From the NCBI GenBank assembly GCA_029216955.1, contig JANAVB010042220.1, positions 16,248,567-16,312,566 on the forward strand: 64,000 nt of DNA. The letters are read 5' to 3'. Shown piece by piece: positions 37,536-51,741 of the stretch. Position 1 is the stretch's first letter. Each line of letters starts with the position of its first letter. The notes beneath the pieces are model-generated. The model saw only the letters and a program-made list of their open reading frames with translations, made no database searches and was not told the DNA's origin. The DNA is from Iris pallida (taxonomy: Eukaryota > Streptophyta > Magnoliopsida > Asparagales > Iridaceae). A program made the translations under genes and the position numbers.

Positions 37536-38929
37536 TGTCACGACCCGCACCATGAAGAGGGGCACGAGCACGTGGTTACGTCCAGCCTACGCCGCAGAAT
37601 CGGCGGTAGAACGCTGTATATAGGGTCTGTAAATACTACGACTAAATAGATAAATGTACCTGTACAGTATATACACTCCGAACGGAGGTAACATAGCAAT
37701 ACAGTCTCAATCACATATATCAAAACTAAGGTAGATAGCATGGAACAGAGATATGATAGAATAAAACAGGAAACGAGTCCAAAATCCACAAGTCATAGCT
37801 AACACAACATCCAGAGTCTCAGATAATATAAGTATAAGATACTACAAACTGAAAATGTACTAGCTGGCTCGCAGGCCACGCAAACCTAAGTAACTAGGCT
37901 ACTCAGGGTGAGCAAAGTCCAGTGGCTCTACCAATAAGCCACGGTCTAAGTCTAGCTCATCAGACTCAACCCCGTAGTAGGTCGGGCAGTCAGTCTCAGA
38001 ATCATCTGTAAAATTTATCAACGGTATCCTGTCAGGAAAATGAGCAAGTACAAAACACCAACAGCAGTTCCATATGAATTGAGAAATACTATAAGAGACA
38101 GTAATAATGAAATACAAGACAAAGATATTGGCGACTTGGAAACCATTTGAAAGCCGAGTTACAACCCTTAAACCAAACAAGGACCGGGGTTGTAACCCTT
38201 CTTTCAAACAGAACTTAGTCCCACAACCATGGTACAGTATAAAAGGCAGATAGAGCAAATGAGAATGAATCATAGCATGGTGAAAGTACAGTAAGTAAAG
38301 ATGAAACTGGAATATAAGACATGACAAATAAAGTAAAAAGGTGGTTTGAATTATTAGAGCGATATGTGATCGGCTAGGGAAGCAAGAGATGGTTATCCAC
38401 TTGGCCCGGCAATCTGCGGTGTACTCAATGGAGAATCATGCCATCCAACCTGGATAACTGGTAATGGGGGTCTGCAACACCCTACGTGAGGTGAGGGTGA
38501 CGCTAGCAATGTATAGTTACAGGAAGGCTTGATTACATAACCCCTAATAATTCCCCCATCCCCGACTAGTAAAACGGATTCGGACATAGCACGTCATGAC
38601 GCGGGATTCCCTAAGAGGGGAGCAAGTCCTCTTCAGGAATCGGCATCAATACAAGTACAAGAATCAAGACCAAGCAAGTACCAATATCCCAAGAAATCCA
38701 GGAATGACATCTTATGACCGGAATCCGATAATACTAGTCCGTGAACTATCGTGTCGAGAATCAAGTAAGACACTATCACTGAATCAGATATAGTAGATAT
38801 CAAGACAATGAAAACTATCAGTGAATGTACTCGCCTGTGGTCCTGAGCTGATAGAGTGAACAGACGCTCAGAGTGATCACAGACCTAAAATAAGATACTA
38901 TGAGTCAAACAGGGCTTAAAACTGAAAAA

Positions 38930-39290
38930 AGAAACTAATACAAGCCATGAATGCAAGTCTAAGTCAAAACTAAGTCAATCTAGGTCAAACTGAGTCATAC
39001 TAGGCCATACTGGTTCATACTAGGTCATACTAGGTCACTGGGAGTCATTCCAAGTTAAACTAGGTCAATCGGGATCAACAGTTGACTTACAGTTGACTTT
39101 TGGTCAAAAAGTCAACTCTGGTCAACCCTGGTCAACTCTGGTCAACCCTAGGTCAAACTAGTATAATGTTGACCAACTATGGACTTCCAGTCAACTGGTC
39201 AACTCTGGGTTGGTTTCGGTCAAATCGGGTCGCTTAAAGGCTAAGTTTGACTCTTGGTTGACTTTTGGTCAAAAAGGTCAACCGACGTCA
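38930..39290. promoter_or_regulatory. W-box-like TTGAC/GTCAA cluster
   Basis: More than 20 TTGAC or GTCAA cores occur in about 360 bp, many as ttgacttttggtc or ggtcaacc. TTGAC(C/T) is the WRKY transcription-factor core. The cluster is repeated at 47970-48330 in the other LTR. Regulatory use is inferred. Confidence 0.55.
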
Positions 39291-40289
39291 AAACTTGTCT
39301 TAGAGTACCATATTTGATCATTACCAACCACGGAAATCAAGTTCTAACACCATCTTAGACTTCTAACACAAATACCCTATTTCTAGGCAAAACTAGCATT
39401 TACCCTACCAAGGTAAATTTCGATACCTTGCCCAAACCCAAGGAAACCCCGTAAATACCCATGACACTAGCCTAGGCTCCTTAGGGTAGCTAGATATCAA
39501 CCTATCTAAGGTTTACCTACCAAGAAATTTGGGTATCCTAAGTATCTAGGCCATGTTAGGATACGGGGTATAGGTTTACCCTATTACCTATCCTATATCA
39601 TGAATTTACCCTTTTCCATATCACACTCATCTACACCACTCATACACAACACTCACATGACACTTCTCCCTCTCATAGACTTCACTATAGGTTTCCTACT
39701 AGTTTAGATATAGGCTATGCTATAGGATACTAGACTACACTCAAAATACCTCACAAAACACACACACACATCTCACATTACACACACACACATTGGAAAT
39801 AAATGGACAGATTTGAGGGGCAAGTGGGGACTGAAAAGTGGGGATTATATGGCTGTTATTTAGTGATTTGTATGGACAGAAAATTAGGCAAAAGGGGACA
39901 GCCAAGTAGGTGTTTTGGACTGATTTTGGATGGGTTTTAAGGGGCATGTTGGACTGATTTTGTGAAGGCAAATGTAGGGGGCTGTCATATAGTGAATTGG
40001 GGGCTGCCATGGGGCTGAATGCCCCCTCCTAACTACTGGATTCAGCTGCTATACTTCCCCCTCTAGCCTCTTCAAATCCCACTCTCACTATCCCTCTATC
40101 ACTCTCTCACAACTCACCTCTAACTCTCCCACTTACACACAAACATAACCACAAACACCACCACTACACATACACCCACACAACACTCATACACACCCCC
40201 ATGGCCGACCATGGCTGCTCTCTCCAATCCACACAACAACATCACAGAACAACACAATATCCACCATATACATTTTTTTTTTCCACCAT

Positions 40290-40345
<56 letters not shown>

Positions 40346-40383
40346 AAAAAAAAAATATATATATATATATATATTATATAAAT

Positions 40384-40457
<74 letters not shown>

Positions 40458-40468
40458 TATATATATAA

Positions 40469-40564
<96 letters not shown>
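40290..40564. repeat. (TA)n microsatellite in L 3' LTR
   Basis: About 270 bp of TA repeats with short A-run interruptions; the copy in the other LTR is about 125 bp. Confidence 0.95.
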
Positions 40565-40567
<3 letters not shown>

Positions 40568-41450
40568 GGAAATAAATATGATACATTAAGATACATGGAG
40601 AAACTCATTCTAAAAACATGTAAAAATCTGGAATGATAGGAAGAACAACACAAAAATCAATATACATTAATATCCATGTGTCCAAAAGAGGGTTTTTCCT
40701 ATTGGGACACAATCCTACATGTGGACACCCCTAGAAATATCCAAATGGACACAAAATGGTCTCTAATGGAGACACAACCATGAGAATCATTCCTATTGGG
40801 TTCCTAACCAATCTATATGAGAGAAAAATAGATTTGGAGAGGAGATTACCAAGTTTGGAGAAGAAATCAATGGCGAGCTTCAAAAGTGGAAGGAGCCTTT
40901 GGAGAAGAAGAAGAAAAAGTGGATGAGAATGAAAGGAAAGTGGTTTCTCTCTCCTCCCCACCCCTACACCTAGTGGCCGGCCAAGCATGCCCATTTCCCC
41001 CTTTTTGGTATTTACAAGTTTGCCCCTCTAATTGTTCTATTAATCCTACACAAGGTTGCTTAGGGTTTGGGGGTTAAAAATGTAAATCTAGTGTTCTAAT
41101 TAGCTCTAACCTAATCCATGGAGTCATGATAAATCCCTCTAACTTTTGATGGTAATATTATGGGCCATGGCTAGCTAGTGTGTGGGCCCGCTAAGGTCAA
41201 AACTACCCGGGTCCCCGAAACAAGTCAAAACAAGTCGAAATGAGTTGAAATTCGAACCCGATTCAAATAACCCCAAAATAATACAAATAATAATTAAATA
41301 ATTCTAAAATAATTTTTAAAGTAGAAAATTACTAAAATACCCCTGTTTGTGAAAACTGGGGGTGACAAATCTATCCACCTTAAAAAAATTTTGTCCTCAA
41401 AATTAAAACAAACATACAATGAATCACAATGCAGAAACAGAAATTATACC

Positions 41451-41873
41451 TCAGGGCTCGAAGAGATAGGGGAAACGCTCCCGCATGTCGTCCTCTCTCT
41501 CCCAGGTAGACTCACCTGGGGAGTGATGCCTCCATGCAACGCGAACCAAGGGTATAACCTGGTTCCGGAGCACTTTCTCCCTACGATCCAGAATCTCAAC
41601 TGGCTGCTCTGGATAGTGAAGAGTAGGCCCTACCTCGATCGCTGAATGATCCAATACATGGCTGGGGTCCGCCACGTACCGTCTCAGCTGCGATACGTGG
41701 AACACGTTGTGTACCCCCTCTAGCGTAGGCGACAAGTCTAGCCGGTACGCCACTGCACCGACCCTCTCAAGAATGGTGAAAGGTCCGATATAGCGCAGAC
41801 TAAGCTTCCCGCCCCCGCCAAAGCGAATCGTACCCCGTGTCGGAGAAATCTTCAGGAACACCGAAGTGCCAGC
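41451..41873 (-). CDS. Integrase C-terminus and chromodomain of L (second exon)
   Basis: The frame reads AGTSVFLKISPTRGTIRFG, then YIGPFTILERVGAVAYRLDL, HNVFHVSQLRRYV and the chromodomain-like block LVRVAWRHHSPGESTWERE up to FPYLFEP and a stop. This is the standard end of a chromovirus integrase, which tethers the pre-integration complex to chromatin. It joins the core domain only if the 72-bp segment 41874-41945 is removed; then residues line up one-for-one with element B ([15 protein letters not shown]). Confidence 0.85.
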   Translation of the reverse strand, partial: AGTSVFLKISPTRGTIRFGGGGKLSLRYIGPFTILERVGAVAYRLDLSPTLEGVHNVFHVSQLRRYVADPSHVLDHSAIEVGPTLHYPEQPVEILDRREKVLRNQVIPLVRVAWRHHSPGESTWEREDDMRERFPYLFEP

Positions 41874-41945
41874 CTAGACATAAAACAAACTTAGCACACA
41901 GGACAGACAAAACACAAACAAGCACAAACAGGAACTGAAACTAAC
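41874..41945 (-). other. Candidate 72-bp intron in L integrase
   Basis: On the minus strand the segment starts GTTAGTTTC and ends TTTTATGTCTAG, with a T-rich 3' part and a CTAAG branch-like site. It contains an in-frame TAG at its last bases. Its removal restores the conserved spacing of the integrase seen in element B. Confidence 0.6.
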
Positions 41946-42950
41946 CTCAAACTCTAACGGTCTCCGGTGGCTATCGGCCCAATGCCGCTGCCTATCCTGA
42001 GCCACCCGAAGTCTGTCTCTAATAAGCCGGACCTTCTCAGCTGCATCCACCACCATCTCTGGCCCAAGCAGCACCCTCTCGCCAACATCGTCCCAAGATA
42101 AGGGAGTACGGCATCTCCGTCCGTATAGAGCCGCGAATGGCGACATCTCTATACTGGCCTGGTAGCTGTTGTTGTAAGCAAACTCTACCAGGTGGAGATG
42201 GTCCTCCCAAGAACCCCCGAGATCTAGCACACACGTGCGAAGCATATCCTCCAAGGTCTGGATAGTCCTCTCCGACTGCCCGTCTGTCTGGGGGTGATAA
42301 GCAGTACTAAACTTGAGCGAGGTGCCCAAGCTAGCCTGCAAACTCCTCCAGAAGTGGGAAGTGAAACGGCTATCTCGATCTGAAACTATGCTCACAGGAA
42401 CCCCATGCAATCGTACGATCTGACGAACATACAGCTCTGCCAACCTCTCCGTAGACAATCCCATCTTGAAAGGCAAAAAGTGGGCCGATTTGGTCAATCT
42501 ATCAACTATGACCCAAATCGTATCTTTCCCTCCTGGAGACCGTGGAAGTTCGGACACAAAGTCCATGGTGATGTGCTCCCACTTCCACTCGGGAATGGGT
42601 AGTGGCTGTAGCAATCCACCAGGCCTCTGTCTCTCGGCCTTCACTTGCTGACAAACCAAGCAGCGAGATACGAACTGAGCCACCTCGTGCTTTATGCCGT
42701 ACCACCAAACGTGCTCTCTCAGGTCTCTGTACATCTTGTTGGCACCAGGATGCATAGAGTACTGAGAGTGATGAGCCTCCTGAAGAAACTCCTCCCGAAG
42801 CTCTCCACTTAAAATGCACAGTCTAGCACCGTGCCGCAGCGATCCATCTTCGGGAATGGAGAAATCATCAAGCAACCCTCTCTGCACCTGCTCCCTGATG
42901 CACCTCAGGGCAACATCATCAAACTGTGCTGATCTGACCCTGTCCATCAA
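41946..42950 (-). CDS. Integrase core of gypsy L
   Basis: The zinc region (SQYSMHPGANKMYRD, then CLVCQQVKAERQRP) precedes the catalytic core with ITMDFVSELPRSPG (first Asp), [11 protein letters not shown] (second Asp) and the Glu of [12 protein letters not shown]. The frame is open for about 335 codons. It is cut from RNase H only by a TAG near 42970 in place of a sense codon before GLQIQS. Role: inserts element DNA into host chromatin. All three catalytic residues look present. Confidence 0.88.
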
Positions 42951-42971
42951 CTCAGACTGAATCTGTAAACC

Positions 42972-44290
42972 CTACATCTGTACCTCCATGCCTGGAATGA
43001 TCACCTCGATTCCCAAACTATCCAGGTCGGCCAAAAGATGACGGTCTGATGTCAGATACATAGCCACTGGATACCTGCTCAAGGCATCTGCGACTACGTT
43101 GGCCTTCCCTGGATGGTACTGCAAGGCGATATCAAAGTCCTTCATCAGCTCGAGCCAACGTCTCTGCCTCATGTTCAGCTCCTTCTGAGTGAACACGTAC
43201 TTCAAGCTCTTGTGGTCAGTAAAGATCTCAACCCGCTCTCCGTACAGATAGTGTTTCCACAACTTCAGGACAAAGATGACAGCGGCTAACTCTAGATCAT
43301 GAGTCGGGTAGTTCTTCTCTTGAGGACGTAACTGCCTAGATGCATAGGCAATCACCTTCCCGTGCTGCTGAAGTACACAACCCAGACCCTGACCAGAAGC
43401 GTCGCTGTAAATCAAGAAACCATCGGTCCCAGACGACAATATCAAGATAGGAGCTGATGTCAACCTCTTCTTCAGCTCATCGAAGGCGGCCTGACACTCT
43501 TCAGTCCAGACGAACTCTACGTCCTTCCTGGTGAGTCTAGTCATCGGCTTCGCGATCCGCGATAAATCCTGGACAAACTTCCGATAGTAGCCCGCTAATC
43601 CCAGAAAGCTCCGAATCTCGGCAACTGTACTGGGCGTAGACCAAGACTCTACTGCAGCAATCTTCTTCTGGTCTACTGAGATCCCGTGCTCGATCACAAC
43701 ATGACCCAGGAACTCGACCTGGTCTAGGAAAAACTCACACTTCAACAACTTCCCATACAACTGCTCCTTCCTCAAAGTCTCGAGCACAATCCTCAGATGC
43801 TCCTCGTGCTCCTCTGGCATCTTTGAGTAAACCAGGATGTCGTCTATGAAGACCACCACAAACTTGTCAAGGCACTGATGGAATACCTTGTTCATCAAGT
43901 TAATGAACACAGCTGAGGCGTTGGTCAACCCAAATGGCATCACTGTGAACTCATACTGGCCGTACCAAGTCCGAAAAGCTATCTTCGGAACGTCTTCCTT
44001 CTTCACCTTCAGCTGATGATAGCCGGATCTCAGATCTATCTTTGAAAACACTTTGGCGCCGCTCAGTTGATCGAACAAGTCATCGATCCTCGGCAATGGG
44101 TACTTATTCTTGATAGTAAGGTTGTTGAGCGCCCTGTAATCAATACACATACGTATTGTACCATCCTTCTTCGGTACAAACAGGACTGGCGCTCCCCAAG
44201 GCGATGAACTGGATCTAATGAATCCCTTGTCCTGCAGCTCGTCGACCTGCTTCTTCAGCTCCGCTAACTCGCTGTTGTTGACTCTATAGA
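42972..44290 (-). CDS. Reverse transcriptase and RNase H of gypsy L
   Basis: The frame has [47 protein letters not shown], the fingers/palm motif [12 protein letters not shown] and the active site [10 protein letters not shown] near 43850. It goes on to RNase H ([47 protein letters not shown]). A TAG near 44293 separates it from protease and another near 42970 from integrase. Otherwise it is close to intact. Confidence 0.88.
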
Positions 44291-44294
44291 CGTG

Positions 44295-45213
44295 CTATGA
44301 AATGGGCTCAGCACCTGGCACTAGGTCTATAGAGAACTCAATGTCTCTATCCGGCGGCATCCCAAGCAACTCCTCTGAAAAAACATCCATGAAATCAGCA
44401 ATCAACGGATGCGGCAATGCCTGCCCCACCAGTAGAGCTCCGCAGAACCCATCTACCGGCTCAGCTGCTCCTCTGGAAAACACAACCTCTGGCTCTCCCG
44501 ACGGCCTAAACAAAATTCTACCACCTCTACAATCTATAGTAGCATGGTGCGTGCTCAACCAATCCATTCCGAGTACCACATCGTACCTCGGAAGGGGCAT
44601 TACGAGCAAGCACGCACCCAAAACTCGGCCTCCTATAGTAACTCTCCGCCCCTTGCAGATATTGTTGACTAGGATGATGCCTCCCCCGGTCAATATCTTG
44701 TAAGTCCTACCCAAGGGTTCAGTAATAATATTGTGTCTCAGAGCAAAGAAGACAGACACAAAGCTATACGAGGCACCGAAATCAAATAAGGTAAATGCAG
44801 GAAATGAATCGAGAAGAACATGACCTGCCACTACATCGCCTACTGGCTCTGCCTCCTCTCCTGCTGTCAGGGCAAACACTCTGCCCGTAGGGGCTCCCCT
44901 CTGGTGCTGCTGAAAATGCTGCTGCTGAGTCTGTAGTAGAGGGCCCCTCTGCTGAGCTGCTGGTCCTCTGGCTGGCTGTGCTGTCCTGAACTCCTCTGAT
45001 TCTGCGAATACGGCAGTCCTTCAGCTGGTGATCGGACGCCCCACAGTATAAGCAGACGCCCAATCTCTTCCTGCACACCTCTTTAGTATGCCCTGGCTTC
45101 CCGCAGAAGTTGTACTGTATAGCTGGCCTCTGGCCCTGACCCTGATGCTGCTGGGCACACGTCGGTGCCTGCTGGATCTGCAACTGAGGCTGATGCTGCT
45201 GGAACTGCCTCTA
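44295..45213 (-). pseudogene. Nucleocapsid knuckles and protease of gypsy L
   Basis: An upstream frame (44879-45213) has the two zinc knuckles CGKPGHTKEVCRKR and CLYCGASDHQLKDC. It is frameshifted against the protease frame 44295-44879. The protease site reads FDFGASYSFVS, where family members have DSGAS: the Ser of the catalytic Asp-Ser-Gly is Phe. Then MDWLSTHHATIDC and PGAEPIS, ending at a stop. Confidence 0.82.
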
Positions 45214-45219
45214 CTAGAA

Positions 45220-46311
45220 ATATGGGTGCTTCGCTGGCCCTGCATTCGAACTGGATCCCAAAGTGTCACTGCTCCTCTTCGGCTTGAGGTCGAAGTCCTC
45301 CTCTGCAATCTGAGCCTCCATCAAGATCTGCTCAAATGTCGCGTCTCGTCGCCCAGATGTGCGAGTACGCACTGCATGAATGAGACCCTTTCTGAACTTT
45401 CGGGCCTTGCACCCCTCATCCTGAACCAAACTGGGTGCAAACCTGCTCAGGTAGAAGAACTCCGCTGCATACTCGTCTACTGACGAGTTCCCCTGCACCA
45501 GACTAACAAACTGCCCCTCCAGAGCTGTCAAGGCTACATCTGGGTAGAACTTCTCCTTAAAGAGTTTTCTGAAGTCCTCCCAAGATATACCTCTCATCGA
45601 CGTACGTGGATCCGTGCGGTACCAAGTCAATGCTATGTCAAAGAACAGGCTCGCTGCAGAAGTCACCCACAGAGCTTTCGGAACCTCTGCCAACTCCAGA
45701 CTCCGCTGGACATCCTCTAGCCAGTCGTCCGCGTATAGGATACCCTCGGTACCCCTGAAATCCTGCGGGTTCATCTTCCTGAAGTCGAGATGCGTACCGG
45801 GCCTCCCCTGGCCCTGCTGCTGTGCTGGTGCTCCCTGAACTGTAGCCGGTGCACCTCTCTCCACTGCTGCCATAGCTAACTGGTACGAGTTCTCCATCGT
45901 CTGTCACAGCACCTCTGCCTGACGGTGCTGTGCCTCTGCCTGTGCTCTCTGCGTCTGCAGCATCTGCTGCAGTAGGGCCATCATACCCTGAGCATCTGTC
46001 GGTATCGGAGGCGGCGGTGGAAGAACATCAGGAATAACCATAGACGGTCCTGCTGCTGGAGGTGGAAGACCTCCTGGAATTTTTGCTGCTGTTGTTGCTC
46101 CCGCCGGAAGGGCAGGAACTGAGGTAGCAGCTCCCTCAGCTGGAGGTGGAAGAACTGCCGAATCTGCCACTGCTGCTTCTACGGCCGGAGGTGAAAGACC
46201 TGCCGCATCTGCCACTGCTGCTCCCGCATCCGGAGGTGGAAGACCTTTTGCCGGATCGGGCCTCCCTGGTACAGCACTAGAACCCACTGCCTGAGAGCGA
46301 GTGATCGTCAT
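45220..46311 (-). pseudogene. gag of gypsy L
   Basis: I take the Met at 46311 (MTITRSQAVGSS) as start, about 255 bp inside the LTR border. An Ala/Pro-rich N-terminus with repeated LPPPAEGAA-like units is followed by a TGA at about 45901. The capsid domain then reads NPQDFRGTEGILYADDWLED, EKFYPDVALTAL and DEYAAEFFYLSRFAPSL. Two adjacent TAG codons near 45214-45219 (expected Gln-Gln) end it before the knuckles. Confidence 0.85.
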
Positions 46312-46540
46312 CCTGAGGATAGGTTGAAACAAGGAATCAATATGGCACATGATAGGAATATCAAAGACGGACAATTAAATTCAATGCAAAAAGAATTTGT
46401 CAGGGTAATCAAAAGATAAAAAATTTCCTAGCATGTGATTGAGTAACTCCTATAATACCCTAATCCTACGTCCTAATTGCAGGCTCGTAATTAGCACTCT
46501 AAGTCGAGCACCATTACGAGTTCGCACTAGTTGCGACACT

Positions 46541-46566
46541 GACCTGCATGGGCCACCACAAAAACG
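46541..46566 (-). promoter_or_regulatory. Primer-site-like junction motif of L
   Basis: gacctgcatgggccaccac, an A-run and cg lie between interior and 5' LTR. Same motif as at B, H and the A leader. Confidence 0.5.
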
Positions 46567-50286
<3,720 letters not shown>

Positions 50287-50291
50287 CCCTT

Positions 50292-50960
50292 GCAGGAAAG
50301 AACCTGGAGGGATTCTTGACGGACGAGAAGACAGAGCCGAAAGAGGGCTCGACAGGACGCGACGAGTGGAAATCCACTCATATGGTGATTTACATCTGGC
50401 TTCTCAATTCCTTAGTCCAGTCTATTGCTTCTACAGTAGATGGCATTGAGATAGTGAAAGACGTATGGAAGAAGTTGAGGAGAACCTATGATTGCGTAAG
50501 AAACAACCTACGGATCTTCCAGATAAAAGGGGAGATCGATGACACCGTATAAGGGGAGAAGACGGTGCAGGATTACGCTACAGAGTTGGAGCGTCTCTGG
50601 CTGGATTATGATCACTCCTCGAAACGGGCAAGCTACGGGGACCTGAAGTGCAAGGAGAGACATGTGTGTCTGCAGGAGAGGACGATGAAATTCCTCAAAG
50701 GGCTGACTGCAGCATTTGCACAGAGGACATCCTTACTCCTCGCCCAACCAGAGATCCCTAGTCTCAAGGAGGCTATCTCAGCCATGATCCAGAAGAGATG
50801 TGGATCAGATTACAGATAGGGACATGTGGTCCCCTCGAAGCAAAGTCAGCACTAGCAGCTGCTAGCTCGGGCGACACAGGATCCAAGGGAGAGCTCTGGC
50901 AACACAATCGGCAGTGCTACAACTGCGGGAAGATGGGCCATCATTGATATGCTTGTACCA
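50292..50960 (+). pseudogene. gag of copia K, C-terminal part
   Basis: Continues the frame cut at 37535: NLEGFLTDEKTEPKEG, MVIYIWLLNSLVQSIAST, KDVWKKLRRTYDC, then stop, then VQDYATELERLWLDYDHSS and ERTMKFLKGLTAAFAQ. The zinc knuckle CYNCGKMGHH, stop, YACTK starts at 50915; the stop replaces an expected Arg. This is the copia-type gag (UBN2-like) that packages the element RNA. Three or more stops make it a pseudogene. Confidence 0.88.
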
Positions 50961-51289
50961 AACCACCTAAGGAGGGAGACTCAGGTGGTGGACGAGGACG
51001 AGGATATATTGGACGTGGACGTGGTCGAGGAGGCCGACGAGGCGGCCGAAGAGGCTATCGGGCAAACTTGCTCGTGGCAGAAGGGAATGGAGGAGCTGGT
51101 GGCATCTTTACTGAGGAGGATTAGGCACTGCTGGACCTGCTGGAGAGAAAGCAGAGAGCATCGACCGAAGGAGACAGGAGGAGCGGAGCAGAGGAGACAT
51201 CCACCCCATTCTTTGGAGGCAATCCCGCTATGTATGCTCACCCATCAGAAGGTACTGACGAGTCACTCGCTCTTGCATCTATGTCTTTC

Positions 51290-51700
51290 CTTAAAATGTC
51301 AGACTGGATTATCGACTCGGGAGCATCTCGGCATGTGACCGGAAACGCTAGTGAGTTTTTTCATACACTCACCTAGCACCAGCAGACACCATTCAGACTG
51401 CAGATGGCACTTTCCAACCAGTGGTCGGTAAGGGTACTGTTAATTATACAGGTTCAGTAAGATTATCCAATGTGTTATATGCTCCATCCTTTTCAGTCAG
51501 CCTCTTGTCTATTAGTTCTATAATTCTCCAACTAAAATGCACTGTTTCTTTTGATATTCCTAAGGTGATCTTCCAGGAGAAAGGGACGGGACGAAGACTT
51601 GGGACTGGCACCTGGCATGAGGAACTGTGGTACCTAGATCGGGAAGGACTGGACTCAGCATTGATATCTATGGCAGAGAAGGCTGGAATGGAAGAGCTGT
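51290..51700 (+). pseudogene. Aspartic protease of copia K
   Basis: SDWIIDSGASRHVTGNASEF holds the catalytic Asp-Ser-Gly (51314-51322). A stop follows after FFHTLT. The next part reads VGKGTVNYTGSVRLSNVLYA and FSVSLLSISSI, the usual copia protease-to-integrase linker. The region between 50960 and 51290 is a Gly/Arg-rich gag tail with frameshifts. Confidence 0.82.
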
Positions 51701-51741
51701 GACAGAGGTCTGAAGATACTTTTATACTTCATCATAGAAGG

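Larger units (their letters stand above)
37536..41367 (-). repeat. 3' LTR of gypsy L
   Basis: Direct repeat of 46567-50286. Contains the GTCAA/TTGAC cluster at 38930-39290 and a (TA)n tract at 40290-40564. Confidence 0.93.
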
